A stretch of DNA of 64,000 nt. It comes from Stratiolaelaps scimitus. Taxonomy: Eukaryota; Arthropoda; Arachnida; Mesostigmata; Laelapidae. The notes under the pieces are model-generated. The model was given only the letters and a program-made list of their open reading frames with translations. It ran no database searches and was not told the origin of the DNA. Position 1 is the first letter of the stretch; each line of letters opens with the position of its first letter. The stretch lies in assembly GCA_019614645.1 (NCBI GenBank), contig JABWDB010000017.1, positions 5,964,501 to 6,028,500 on the forward strand. The letters run 5' to 3'. Position numbers and translations under genes: made by a program. Shown here piece by piece: positions 1-13,565 of the stretch.

Positions 1-1541
1 CTAGTCGCAGCTGCGCTGCCCTGCCACCATATACCGCAGCCGTACATAATAATTTAAGCTTAACACACTGACATCCATGAAACAGTCGAGTGTCCTATAG
101 AGAGAAAGGCGGACGGTTGGAGAGCAGCGAACGCGCGCGCTCGCTCGCTAACATGTATCTTGGTTAGTCGATGATCAAGACATTCACAAAGGAGGGAGAC
201 CGGGGAGCCGGGAGAGAGGAAACGAGAGAATACCAGAAGAAAAAAACGAACGAACGCGAGTCCAGCAGAGCTGACGAACGAATACGCCGGGAGGACTGGA
301 CGTGGGGCTTCGGGGGTTCAGTGGGGCAGAGCGCAGGGGCTTACGGCTCAAAGGGGAGAAGGACACCGGGAGAAGAGCTGGCTTGAAATGTACGCAGTGG
401 CATACAGCAACAGTCGGCTTTTGCTATAGCACAGGAGTTCGTGCTATATGACAACGTAGGGAATTCCGACTCTGCAGATGCTGTAGAACTGTTCTCGCTT
501 GAGTCTCCATGTGAGGAAGGACAGAGAGAGAGACAGACAAACAAGCTAACTGAGGGCACGCGCAACGACTCCACAAGCCTACATAAGCCGACGATGCTGC
601 GCATGGAGTCGATTGTGTCGTTGACGGCTGCCTCCGCCATGTCGAGAGCGTTGTTGCAGCCTGACGTCGCCTCGGCAGGTTAATGGTTGTGACCCCACCG
701 GACAACACGCTGCAGCGCCAGTTTGTGTTTGTGTGTGTTTGTGGATGCTCGTGTATGGACAAAGCTGATCATCCGTACGTAACTGTGTATTGTTGTGCTA
801 GTTTGCGGGACTGCGACAGCGATAGCAGGAGCTTCGAGTGAAGCGTGAGCTAGCACAAAATCGAAGAAAACAACTAAGCAAACGGTTCGCTCACGGTTGT
901 TTCTTGATACTGTGCCTTGGTCTTCGTCACGGACTCTGCAGCTACATTTCCCTCCGACCCCTTGATGCGACTGTTGTTATTTTGTGTGTGCGGGGCCGAT
1001 CTGCAGCGTGAGGCTTGCAGGCTTACAGCAGAACCTAGCAGGACGCACGACGCGGGAGAGTGGCGGAACAAAGCAATGGTTCTGCGCCAGTGTTGGTGGT
1101 TGTTGCCACACACCACTGCAGCACTGAACGCTGCTGTCTCTCTGACTGCCCCTGTCCCTTTTGTCCTCAGCGACGCTGGCAAGCAAGACAGGTGGCCATT
1201 TGATGTATGGTGGGCGCGAGCGCACACCCTGGGAGTTGGAGACAGAGCTCCCATTCTGTTGCTACTGCTGCTATACACACCCCTCACTCCTCACATCCTT
1301 GCGGGGCCTCGTGCGCCTCCGACACAGCGAGGCACAGCGGTACCCTTAGAGGGTTGAGGGGGAGCGCTCTGCCGGCGCTCGGGCCGGCCCCCAGAGACTC
1401 GGCGAAACACTCCCCAGGAAGCAAGGGAGGCGGAAGACGCGCGATGAGAGAAGGGAGAAGGCGCGGGCTTGTTTGGATCTGTCGCGGGAACTTAGGGACG
1501 CCTGGTGAGCCGGCCCACGCTGGTGGGCACCGAGGGCATAG

Positions 1542-1559
1542 CCCCCCCCCCCCCCCCCC
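1542..1559. repeat. Poly-C homopolymer (18 C)
   Basis: An uninterrupted run of 18 C bases in a GC-rich block. It is the longest of several C or G runs in the window (others near 15480, 21265, 22464 and 48241) and is likely to be length-variable. Confidence 0.9.
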
Positions 1560-3859
1560 GAGTCGACGTCTGAACCCCATTCTACTACTGCAAAGTCTTC
1601 ATCTGAAGTTCCCGAGAGGATGCATGCCTAGACCCAAGCGTCCCTAGCGCAGCAGAATTTGGCGGCTGACTGGGTTAGCGATCGCATTCGACCGAATAGA
1701 GTTGCGACTCGGTGAAAGGGAGGTTTCAAGGGAGCTCTTTCATTCACGACCACCACTGTTCAATTCAACGCTTCGTCAATGTTCCCTGCTCTCCTATAGT
1801 CTTTCTACGCGGACTCACAATCGAGGAAAAGGACGAGTCGATCATGCCGCGCAGGGAAGCCACCATAGCGAGCAAATATCACATTGCCATGAACCACGTA
1901 TTTCAGGCTCATAGTACAGAAGCAATGCAAAACGATTAACGAAATAACAACAGATATGCTCGATTTAAGATCTGAACGAGATAGCTGGGTGCACATCATG
2001 AATGGTTTTGAATATGGGTATAGGTCGGCGTAATTCGGTGTAGTTTGACGTTAGGCAATGCTTCTCTTCTTCTCCTGAAAACAGGGGTTTGATGTTTCTA
2101 TCAATAGGGTAGGCTGGTTCTCTGTGGCTGAACTGCTGTTTTGTAAACACAAATCGTACTGATCAGCTTCTTTCTTAATTTTGATCAGATTCACACGATG
2201 ATTGAGATATATTTGTAAAGAAAGAAAATAGCAAATGGCCCGGCATTGATCGTAGATCGAAGCGGAAAATAGTATAGATAATGGAACGGTGAGCATATGC
2301 GGGCACTTTAGTCGCTTACCAATAACAGCGTTTGTATTTCCAAAAAGCAGATTTCGTGCAGCTGCACCATTGCTGCATGGCGTGACAATGGTAACGTGGT
2401 AGTGGTAAGCGCAAACCATCGTAAGTGAACTGCTGAGTCGCAGACCGACGCTTAAACCCAATCTAACATCAGATACCGGATCACACATTGTACTCAAGTA
2501 TCAGCGATTACCAATACCGTGTAACGGTTCTTCCCGATCTGTCATGATGTTCAGCTTTGCTTATTATAGCTGCTGTCATATTACATTCGTAGCACCTCTC
2601 ACCCTCTGTGGCCTCTGCGAGCTCTGCGGGTACTCGCTCATTCTGCTGCGAGTTTGTCGTCCGCGCCGTTCACCCATCACCTTCCTCCGGCAGCTGGATT
2701 TGCGTATATCAGCCGTCATTGAAGAGGCGCTCAGCCAAACAAGATGCCTTTCCCGTTTGAGCCTTAACGGCCACCTAGTGCTGCCTCTACACGCATGCAT
2801 ATACAACGACGGGCCACGCGGATGGACCGAGCAAGCAGGCGAGCAATAAAATGAGTACCATGGTAAGCGGCCGAGCTCGTGCTACCCCTCGGGTGCCGTC
2901 GTCGTCATGCAGGTGGAGTATTCTTCCGTTGCCATTGCACCGACATCGCCCCCGCCGCCGCCACCGCGGACGACATCACCGCCGGGATTCGTTGTGTATG
3001 CCGCAGCCGGCAGGTTCGAGAGCGGAGCTGCCGTAGCTGGAAAACAACCTAACAGAGACCTAACGACTACCGAGGCTCTGCAGCGAACCTCGAATGAGCT
3101 TGCCGAGGCCACGCATCGTTGCTGTGCCGCAGCGCAGTGCCAGCAAACTGCGAGAAGCTTTCCACTGAGGTTTTACGAGTCTCGCTCTTCGGCCTGTTCA
3201 TTCACCTCGCACACATTGCAAGCCCAGCCCTACCACCTCGTTGCATTGCGACTCTAGGCTTCGTTACGAGGAGCAGCTGTACTCGTGTTGTGTGTAGCGT
3301 GCGGCGTAGGCGCTTCGAGAGGTTGATGTGTCGAGAGGAATATTTGTATCGCAGGACACTCTGTCCCTCCGCCTCCGCGCTAATTTTCATACAAGGCTCA
3401 TATATATGTGTTGAGCTATTGGTGTGGAAAGGCTCTTTATTGAATTACGATAAAGGTATATATCGTATCTAAGTAAACAACAGCACTTCCTTTACATGTG
3501 TGTTTGTCTACTGAATTAGAGGTGTTTTTCTTGATGCATTTCGCATGCACTTCTCAGATCTTACAATGACACATATGAAGCTCAGGGTAGCGTAGAGTTG
3601 TTGTGATGGCACTTACCATCACATAGGGGTTGCCTGAGTATTCTACTGCTTAGCACGCATATATTAGGTTCGGTTTAGCACAAGATCGACGATCGGGCTC
3701 ACGGGGGAGCCTATTTCTCTACATCAGGCGCACCTACTTGAGTTTGAACAATGCTTGTTTTGAAGAAAACCTGATCGACGCCGTGCCACGAAAGCAGTTT
3801 TAGATTTGGCTCGAATCAGGATATACCACGTCATGCATTTCTTGTCTGACGAGTATTCA

Positions 3860-3892
3860 TCACACACACACACTCTCTCTCTCTCTTTCTCT
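3860..3892. repeat. Compound (CA)n/(CT)n microsatellite
   Basis: About seven CA units run directly into about ten CT units with one interruption. It is a simple sequence repeat with no associated gene. Confidence 0.9.
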
Positions 3893-6329
3893 ATTCCATC
3901 TAGCGAGAATATTCTTCTCCTCTATTTACAACTTTAACCTACAGCAAGTATTTACTACTGCCTCTGGTGGCTGTATGCTGTTGCGCCCAACAACGATTGA
4001 CGACCAGCTATGTCTGTCCATATATTTCCATCGCACTACCATTTATGAGAGCCGCCAACAGGCCGAGCCAGGAGTGTCGGACGACGCAGCAGACTCTGCT
4101 ATGGGCAGTGTCCACACTGACAGTCTGCCGGCAACATGTGGTGTAACAAGCAAGCCATTGCGGGCACCGGTCCGGCGATGACGAAGTATCGCAGATAAAA
4201 GGAGTTCCCATCGGTACCGGCACAACTGCTGCTGCGGCGACCCTGCAGCGATTACTACTCCCACTGACTCTTGGCAACTGCCATGACTGCCCCAGCGAGC
4301 TCCACCACATGGCAATGAGTGCGACGAACACGGAGCGGTAGGGTAAGCTGGGAAAGGAAGACGCACGGGTGGCGATCTACCTTCGAAGTGGGCCAGTGTG
4401 ATGGTTAGATGGCGGTACCGGTAGCAGAAGGCGGATACGGATAAGCCCTTCTTCTGTAGCTCCGAGAAGAATCACTACTGGCATACTGGCTGCAGCGGAC
4501 AGAAGCAGCATCAGCAGCAGCAACAAAACCAACCTCTGTATTGAGAGATAGAGAAGTAACGACGGAGAGATACGGACACCACGTACAGACGAACTGTGGA
4601 ACCGAATGTGTGAGATACAGCGAAACGAGCGAGAGAGATAGAGAGGGTAGGGGGGCGTCGTTACTCGAACTCGCCGTCCCATTCGTCCTCCTCGTCCTCG
4701 GGCGCCGCCGTCTCCGCCGCTTGTGCAGCAGACCGCTCGCCATAATGGAGATGGGCCAGTCGGCGCTGAGTGGGTACGGGGCGAAGCGGGCGACCGACCA
4801 GGCGGCAAGGGGACATCGGGGAGGAGGACGGAAGCAATAGGAAAAGCAAGCTCTACAGCAGCAGCAGAGGTAGAGGGGTAGCGGCCACAACGGGAAATGG
4901 CATTACGCCATTGCGATGGCAGATGAAGAGATGGGTAGCGGCCGCAGCGGCAGATGCGACGGCAGCGGCTAGGTGTGGTGGCTGAGGTCGAGGCCGACGC
5001 CTTCTTGCCATGGTGAGATGGTCGGCCTGGCGGGCAGGCACCTCTAAAAAGAACCAGGTGGCTGGCTACCGTCGCCGCCGCCGCCTCCACTGCCACTTCG
5101 GCAGGGTCTGGCCAGCGCCCTGTTGGCAAGTGAGTGGTGAGTACCGAGATGGCCGTGCAGAGTGGAAACGTCAGTGGCCGTACCGGCGGCAGCGGGCGTC
5201 CGTAGTCTCGGCCGAGCAGAGCCCGTGGTGCAGTGATCGTGAGGGACTGCAGCGAGAGGCTGGCCCAGCCGCTTCATTGCGAGACCTACCTCGACAGCCG
5301 GGGAGACCCAGGACGTCGGAGTCATTTTCTCGGTCATGCAACAGGAAGAAGATACACAGATCACCAACCATCGCCATCGTACGACCAACCCTAGAGTCTG
5401 CTGTTACTTCGGCAGGAGGCAGCTCAGACAAAAGGTGGTGCCACATACACCCACCGTACAGCACAAACGTACTCGTACACCGGCAAAGGGATAGATTGAG
5501 AGGGAGGAGGTGAGATAAAATGAAAAGGAGAGAAAGCCGCAATGCCTTGAGCGAGGAATCGAGACGGATGACCAAGTTGCTGTCAGAGTGAATAGCTTCG
5601 GGTGAGCGAGCCGACACGAGCAAAGACTAAGAAGGATACTTCTTTCGACTCTTTCCCGTGCTCTTCATCGTGTTGCCCACCATCATTCTGTTCTTACCGC
5701 GTTTTGCACTTTGTTTCGTTTGTTACCTGGATTCCCCTTCGTTTCGCTACCCCCTTAAATAGAATGTCACATACGACGTACGGCCCTTACGAGCGAGCAT
5801 GCGCGGCTCACATGTTGCGCTCAAGCCTCATTGCTCTGGTGGTAAGCTGGCCCGAGAAGGTATAGCCTCTTGTCGTCAATGTCAACTACTACCTTCACTT
5901 GCGAGCTCTTGTCTAAGATTTGTGAAAGCATGCATAATTAAACAGAACACGCCTATGCAAAGTGATCGGTATACCATACCAAGTGGTCTCGGGTTCCGGG
6001 CATCCCTGGCCGATGTAGCTGACTTCGGACGTCGGCTCGGGCGTTACATGACGCCTAACAGCTTCGGCTAACAACACAGTATGGGCTTTTCGGCGTAGTG
6101 GTCGCCACGAGTGTCGTAAGAGACTAATGTAAGCTAGAATGGCTGAGTAGCCTGTACTACACTGATGAGTCGGTAGTGGCAGCGCGAAGCAACTCCGAGA
6201 TCAGTGTTCCTTGGCGAATGGCGTCCGAGTGGTGTTGTGAGATAGGTTCGGGCGGCCCTGCGGCAAGTAGGACAGCGGCCAGTCCTGTATCTAGTCGTCA
6301 GCCATGGCTAGATATGCGTCTGTATATAT

Positions 6330-6331
6330 GA

Positions 6332-6362
<31 letters not shown>

Positions 6363-6368
6363 TGTGTC
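6330..6368. repeat. Compound (TA)n/(TG)n microsatellite
   Basis: A short TA tract continues into about ten TG units. It is a simple sequence repeat lying in otherwise unannotated sequence. Confidence 0.9.
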
Positions 6369-8529
6369 AGTGAGTGGATGCAGTACTGGTAGCTAGAGGG
6401 GACGAACGAGGCCTGTTGGCGCCTACCACTCGCTGCCGATGGCACCCCCTCGTTTCCTTGTCCCACCAAGCCACGTTCAGGCCCTCTCATGCCCCTGCCG
6501 GCCGACTCCTCGCTCCTCCTCTTCCTCACTGACCGTTCCCCTCGCGTCCTCCTAGGAGCAGCCTGCTATAACAATAATGACGTGTTTCGTGTATGCTCTG
6601 ATAAGCTGTCCTCTCCTCCGTGCAACACAGTCGCTCTCCTTGCTCGTGTCGGCTGACGACGGCAGTGTATGGGGGGCTGTCGGTCAGGGTTCCTCCCCGT
6701 ACTGGCCGGACTTCTGTCGGACCGTGTCGATGGCTTGGACGGACGAGTGATCGTCACCGGGCACCGTTCCCGCCGCCTGCTTTCCTGCCTGCCTGTGCAT
6801 CGCTGCCCCCGCCACAGCCCTCCTTAGGATCGCCAACCTCCGATGTCCAGCGTAGGCCCTTCGGTGTATGGCGTGCGCACCGTATCATCCAAGCCGAGTC
6901 ATTTCCCCCTAATACGGTTTTCCGAACAATCCTGCATCCGCCACCATCCCTTCCACTCAACATGGCAAGTCTATGCACATGCCCATTTCCCTTCGACATC
7001 TCTCGACATAACCGCCATCGGCGGAAGTGCCTCCTACCGGTCAAGGGAGCATAGCGCATATACCCCCCTGCTCGTGTGCCGTGTTCCCTGCTATGCTATA
7101 TTGGTAGCAGTTGTTGTAGTAGTACGAAGTGTATCGCGAAGGGGGACTTTTGCGTAGTGTTGCAGCAGCCGCAGCAGCTGGACCGTACCTACCACGATCT
7201 CTAGCCAAGAACCAGCCTTCTTTGAGCACCAACGTTAGCGGAGCCTTGGAAGAGTGAGGTATTTCTATGTGAGTGTGCACATGTAAAAGAGACTGGCGGA
7301 GCTACATGAAGGGTCATGCCCAAGCATGGCCACCCCTTGCCTTTCCATCTAGCTGTAGTGTTGGTCCCTCGAGAACCCGTCGTCGCGTGCGCGCGCTTTA
7401 TTTACCGCGCGTTCATATAGGGCCTTCATGCAGCACCCGAAACAGCAGCAGACTTAACGGACGAGCTCACGAGAAAAAAAAGGGCGGTGATCTTCTTGCT
7501 GCTTGACGCCCCCGAGGCGTCTTTGAGCGTGTCGCGGTTTACTACCTCCAGCCGGCGCCTGTGAGCCAAACTGAATACAGCGGCCACTAGCTGCCAGCCA
7601 CTATGTGCCTTTCAGCATTGCCTCTTGCCTTGTTTTCGACCCTCTTGCTACCAGCTGGTCGGCGATACTGCTATAGCCGAAATCCTGCTAGCATGTGTGG
7701 CCAACAGGAAGCCACATTTTGGGAGCAACATAAGCCAAGTGGCAGGGTTTGGCCTCCTTACATTCGGCCAACGTGAGAAACCTATTTGGGACGAGGAGGC
7801 TGTATGTGCACCCGAAACGGCCGATCATTAGTCCGCTATAATACCATAACTTATTAAGTTGTCTTGTTCTCTCTCTCTCTCCCCACCCGCCCCTCGAGGT
7901 TAGTGTTGCAATACCAGCCCTTTAGTGGAGGGTCGCGGCTGCTTATTGCGTTCGATTGCCCTCGAAATTCCCTCTTCTACCCATCTCTGAAGATGCTACA
8001 ACAGAGCAGCAAACACTCTCGAGCAATAACACGCATAGGGAGGGGTTGACGCCTGTTAAGCCACCGGCTAGCGAATTGAGAGTTAATAGCGATATAAGAA
8101 TGATGATGATCATAATAGCGACGACACATGAATAGCAAAATCGCCAGAACGCCCGCCTGCCGCCCGGCGGCCCAGCCGGTCGTTCTACCACTCACAATAG
8201 CCGAGCGCGTCCACATTAATGGACGCAGGCACACACATCAAACGAGAAGGACACGCACCCGGGCACGCGGACACCCAATATCGTTCGAGTGGGAGAGAGA
8301 AATGAGGATGGAGTCGTTAAAAGCAATCCGATGATGGGTTGGTGGCTCCTTGTATATATCTGTGTCCAGCACCTTGACCTGTCAATGAAGGCCGAGGGCT
8401 CGAAATAAGAGTCCAGCTCGTTGTGATCGCCCCTACTATGCGAGAGTGATGGGTATCCCGGAAGAGGTTGCAGGTGGACTTTAGAGAGTATAGCGCACGG
8501 TTGTAATGAGTATTATAGAGGTAGTTGTG

Positions 8530-8617
8530 CTACGGCTTTGTAGAAGGGAATGTATCCTCGTGATGGTTCGGGCAGCAATGTCCAAGTGCAAAGGCAGATT
8601 CAAATCTTGCCAAAGCT
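8530..8617 (+). repeat. Possible tRNA-like SINE head, diverged
   Basis: On the + strand a TTCAAATC core near 8600 resembles a pol III B box. About 60 bases upstream, GGCTTTGTAGAAGG resembles an A box. The spacing and the flanking TTGCC resemble the better-preserved tRNA-like module at 16427-16527. No clear acceptor stem or shared body sequence is visible. It may be a decayed SINE or a chance resemblance. Confidence 0.22.
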
Positions 8618-11600
8618 TGTACCCGTGTGGTGTGGATTTCCCTATCGTCATTCCTAGTAGTAATGCGGCTGTAGATATGAGCAAAAGTCTGATGGGAGAA
8701 GGGCTGGGCAACTTCAGCCGCAACGAGGCTCCATTACTGTTGAGTATAAGAACGAAAGGAGGTCTGCATTTTGAGGCACTAACTACGGCCATTTCTCGGA
8801 CATTGCTTTGCATCGGGCGCAGTCTTCATGTATGAGGAGCAATGCGACGTGTGAAGCAGGCCAAGAGGAATCGAGCGGACTCGTGGGGCAATAGTGGGAC
8901 ATGTTATCTGCTGGTGGGGCAGGGCCTGCGAGCCGCCCGCGGGGATGGCCGGCTACCGGCCGACCAGCCCCCCAGCCCGCTATCGAGTCGCTGTGGGTGC
9001 GTGCATGCGTGCGGTGCGATGTTTAAAATGAATTAATTATGTGATGATCGCTGGAGGCGCTTCTGCCCCAGTGGGTCGCTTGTACGGAACCCGGCAGGCT
9101 CACGTCGGTGGGGCGCCTATATCGACGACATATTGCGACCAAGGGCCACTCCGCTTTGGCAGGCACAAGCGGCTGCCCAGCTGGTAAGCCAGCGCTCTGC
9201 CAGAATGCTGCGCCAAACCTAGGCAGGGCCCCCACGGCCAGCAGGCCTCGGAGCAAGGAGACGCCGGCTGCGGCCAGCCAAGATAAGCAGCTTAGCAATA
9301 GCGGGAACGACGCCGAGTGAAGTGAGCGACGCTGCGAGGCCCTCCGAGAGCCTTCGAATCTTCGTAGCTGTGCGGTAGTATACATACAGCCAGCCGCTTT
9401 CCTGTTCGCCTCGCCGACTTCGCCCAGACACCGCCCTTACACCCCCCCGTCCCCGTCGGGACCAGCTCAGCCACTATGAACAAACCGGCTGCGACAAACA
9501 CGACTTGGTGGACATCTAAACACGAACAGCCACCACAACGTAGATAGGATACATATTCGCAAGCGACAACTTGAATTAAACGCGTGTATCGACGAACGTG
9601 ATTAATCATCACGCTATTGCCATTTTGTTAAGAAGCCCGCTGCGCCATCTAATTCTAGCGGAGATAAGACAATGATGTACGTCTCCCTTCCTGCTGTAAA
9701 GGATACCGCCTCGCGCTTGACGCTCCAATATATCGTTTTGTGTGTCATGGTCGTTTGGGACAGGTCGATGTTAGTTAGCTCGAAATGGACAGAGAGATGT
9801 AGGTGAACCAGTAGCAAACTGTCTGATTGTCCCTTCTGGATTTCGCAACTTTTTTTGCCAAGAAGTAAGAAAAACTACTACTTACCTAAGTTACAAGTCA
9901 AGTTACTTGAGTCACACGGGGTGACATGCACACATATAATGTGAACTAGGTGTGTGAAGGTGCATATGAGCTTGTTGGACCTCTACCTGTCTTTCGTCAG
10001 CATGGCGCCCTGTATGGCAGAATTACAATGCAATAGCAGTCGGATGCCTGACTTGTTTGTTTTCAAGGAAAACAAGGTTTCTTTGGTTTCAACGAAAACA
10101 TACATCTCACCCACGTCAAATGTTTGGATCAGCGATATGCCAGGTGCTATCTCCTGACAGCTGTACATTTGTCGCCTTTGCCACCTGACTAGAATTAATG
10201 TAATTGATTTTGGTAACTGTATTGGCGTAACAGTGACCACACTGTTCTCTGGGGGACTATGCTCCGCCTATGCAAGAGCGCTTACGTGTGTGTACTATAT
10301 AAATGTCAAGTAGCATGCTAAAGACCAACAGAAGTCCCGAGGAAGCCGCGTCTTACGCAAAGCAATGCAGAAAACGATATTTCGAAAATCGTCTAATGTT
10401 CTCGATCTTTATGTCTGTCTTTCTCTATCTCTTAATTCCAGGTAAGCGAGGATACTTCAAGATTTGTAGCAGTAGTTATGTTGAAAGTGACACCACACAT
10501 GCAACTGCCCAAGCGAAAATCTTACGAGTATTTTGGGCAGGCTATCTCAGGAGAACACCCAAGAAGAATAGCCGAGGCATCAAGCTTAAATCCGCAAGTA
10601 TCGTAGCTGTTGGGCTGGTAATGGTTGTGGCGGTGAAATTTGAAACTGAAGTGCTTGCACGTTATGAGGGGTAGGAAAATGAACGCCCAGTTGTAGGACG
10701 TGTGCCACACTCTGCGGTGATTTAAGCAGCTCTATCTCGTGGCGTCCGGCGCTGGCAGTGTGCTTAGCTTATAAAACGAGACATCTGTCTGGCAAAAGAT
10801 GTCGTAGGAGGGCACATCAGAACGGGCGCAAGCAAATCTGACAGGCGTATGTTTGACAAATTAATGTCACAAATCACTGCTCGGCTGTGCAATCACTGGG
10901 TTGTTCGCTGTTGATCAGCACGTGTCTTGCTAGATAATTCACGGTAACACAAGTTGCCTATGCCGAAGCGACACAATTAGGAAAAATGCCTCATACCAGT
11001 CTTGGACCATGAGGTGTTGGGCGGAAATGTTTCGCTTTGTTTTTTTTTAACCAATTGTCCAGCCAGCAATTAGCCAACAGGCTATACATGCAACGGGTCC
11101 TCAAGTATATCATGATAGCTCCTCACAACGTGAAACGAAGTCAACAATTCTCTTTAAAGCAGTGTAAACTCATCAAACTGTCATGTTGACTCGACGGGAG
11201 AACACTGGCGAAAAACGTTTTATCAGCCACCTGGGGCCTGTTTAGCCTGCGTTCCTTCCCGAACATCAACTTGGGTCCTTTCGGCGTACGTTCGCAGCCG
11301 GGACCTGCGCCAGGGCTCGCCATTGCTTGCAGGGATCCTATATGGCTTGCCCCTGACGATGGGAAGGTCAACGATATCTAATTGAAACTGATCCCGTAAA
11401 GCTTAATGGTTTTCAACACCCTGCTGCGGCTCAGTGGAAGCACTTCATTACCTCACCGGCAGACACGTCGGACTCGAGCCGACTGGAGTATGTTCGCGTA
11501 GGAACTCCTCGAAGTGCACACGGTTCTTCTCGCATCCCGCTAACAAGAGCTCACTTGGGGATCCATGATAGCTTCGACCTGCACTCGGATAGAAATACAG

Positions 11601-12729
11601 GATTGAATGACGCTCCTCGGTAAGCAGCGTTCGGCCGACGTGCAGTCATCTAAAACCGACGAAATGAGCGAATTTATATGAAGGTAAACTCGTGTCACAA
11701 ATCCGCGAAACGATACACTATGCGGAGCCGTCAGGCGACTAGACGTTAAAATAAGCCAGTAGTGAGAACTCAAATCGATATGTGCTTGTAGAGTAAACGC
11801 ATTCAGAGAACGTTCAGAGCGTCAAGTATCGGGAACTTTATGCGATCTATATGGGTACAAGCACCCCTTTTTATGGAAGAGAATATATATTAATTATTGT
11901 CATAGTGGAGATGCAAGTAATCCTTTTACAACGTTACTGAGATAGAACATATATCAAAGGGGGAAATTCGAAACGTTGAAGACCCGTGAAGGCACTCCAA
12001 ATACAGGCTGCCTCCTCAATGGTGTGTGCGCAAGTCACGGACCTCGTGTGCGCATACACCTGAAACATTTGTGCCGGCATTCGAGTAAAGGTTTGATACG
12101 AACTTTCGAATGATAGCATGCATTATACGACGTGTCATGCCGCGACATATCACACACGAAAGGAACAAGCAATGCAAGATACATGAATCTATGAAAATCA
12201 ACTCGTGCGAGTCGCGAGTTGAAGCTGACAACCCAGGACACTCATTCTCACCACAGGGCCGTGTGACTGGATACAACTACATATGGTCGTTCGTGGAGAC
12301 GTCTGCAATACATTCAGACAATTACTATAATAATGAGAAGTCATGGTAAAACAACGAACATGATCTTTTTTCTTCCGATTACATACCCACTCATCCGTTG
12401 GCTTAAAAAACCTATTTTCTATTCAAGTTAAATGATTCGAATTTAGAAGGTTACCTGCTGCAACCGTTTGACCCTCTGCACAAATAATCAAATACTGAGA
12501 TCTTGAAAACTGTTTCATGTTGCCCACGTTCCTCAGCGGTGAGTGCAGCTTACCTGGCAAATGTGACTTCGGTCATTGGGGCATTGATTCACTAGAGTCT
12601 CTTTGGGCGGTCCTTATGTTTAGGATCTTTAGTCTGCCTATATTTTTTTTGTCTTGTAAGACACTTGCAATGGTACATTTATCATACACTGTTGATTCAT
12701 ATTGATTTCCGTTGGCACCAGCTGGCCAT
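8618..12729. other. Non-coding stretch, no gene recognised
   Basis: Only short overlapping frames occur. The largest, a 123-codon + strand frame at 10303-10674 and a minus strand frame at 11141-11371, have no recognisable domain, and I see no convincing pair of splice sites around them. No tandem array or long inverted repeat was noticed. Sequence is moderately AT-rich between about 9600 and 12500. Confidence 0.5.
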
Positions 12730-12803
12730 ATGCATCTGCATATCCAGATGCATATATATATATATATATGTATACAGCTGCTATATATATATGTAGTATG
12801 CAC
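12730..12803. repeat. (TA)n microsatellite with flanking small inverted repeat
   Basis: A 9-bp inverted repeat (12730-12738 with 12745-12753) abuts a TA array at 12751-12769, followed by a second short TA array at 12782-12792. The block leads straight into the near-palindrome at 12804-12843. Confidence 0.85.
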
Positions 12804-12843
12804 GGCTGTAATACGCAATATCATGATATTGCGTTTTGCAGCC
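12804..12843. repeat. 40-bp near-perfect palindrome
   Basis: Two adjoining 20-base arms are complementary at 18 of 20 positions. The central 22 bases (12813-12834) form a perfect palindrome centred on TCATGA. It lies beside TA microsatellites. It could extrude a cruciform or fold into a hairpin if transcribed. No gene is visible around it. Confidence 0.9.
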
Positions 12844-12929
12844 ATTGTTATGGGTTCGTTATTGCAGCTCTTTTATGGCTTCTGATGATGTCTGTGAAGT
12901 GTCGTATGCTGTACGTAGATACAACCTTG

Positions 12930-12951
12930 TATATATATATATATATATATA
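12930..12951. repeat. (TA)n microsatellite
   Basis: About eleven TA units. The flanks do not resemble the SINE body found elsewhere in the window. Confidence 0.9.
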
Positions 12952-13526
12952 CAGCGTTCTATCCGCCAAGCATATACTTGGCACGTCACACGTTATCGTA
13001 TTATTGGTATATATATGCCTCGTCGTTGGGAGATGGATTCTGCAGCTTCCAACTACAATCACCTGCAAATCGGCGTTTCAGGCAAAAAGCTTACCAACAC
13101 ATACTGTCCGTGTTATTACATAACTATAATAACAGCTAAGGAATACAGAGAAGGAAGATGTATATACAAATTTGGTCAGCAAATAAAACAACAACAAAAT
13201 ATGGATAATAGAGGCTGATGTAGAACGTCAACACCGCCACAGTAGGCGGCAGCAGTGGCACCGACGCCAGATGGGTTTGGCCAGTAAATCCGCGTTGATG
13301 GCAAAACAACAACCCGCACACATTGACGAGATCAAACGCCCGTCCGGCCACGAGACGTCCGCTTACTGACTTGCATTCATCCTGTACGCTTAGTGACCCC
13401 CATCAAGGATTTTCTTGGGCCGTGATCTCGCGCTCACTCCATCTCAAGGCTTGACTCGTCCCTGTTAATTGCCAACATCGACATTCGCTAACGCAGCAAC
13501 AGCAGTATGAACGCATGGCTGGCCAG

Positions 13527-13565
13527 TCTCTCTCTCTCTCTCTGTCTCTCTCTATCTATCTTTAT
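13527..13565. repeat. (CT)n microsatellite
   Basis: A CT array interrupted by one G, degrading into CTAT units at its right end. Confidence 0.9.

Larger units (their letters stand above)
1..8529. other. Non-coding stretch, no gene recognised
   Basis: No reading frame here gives a protein I recognise, and frames on the two strands overlap heavily, as expected by chance. The sequence alternates GC-rich blocks (about 600-1650, 2590-3270, 4040-5500 and 6380-7500) with more AT-rich ones. It holds an 18-base C run at 1542-1559, a CA/CT tract at 3860-3892 and a TG tract at 6340-6368. It may be intergenic or intronic, since the start of the ADAMTS gene further right is not located. A proline-rich frame at 2907-3257 (+) is the most protein-like but has no recognisable domain. 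Confidence 0.55.

Noticed and set aside
2907..3257. Proline-rich + strand frame
   Set aside because: The proline run comes from a CCG/CCA repeat, and nothing else supports coding.
4377..5129. 250-codon minus-strand frame rich in Pro, Ser and Arg
   Set aside because: It lies in a GC-rich block where stops are rare, is overlapped by frames in other phases on both strands, and shows no recognisable domain.
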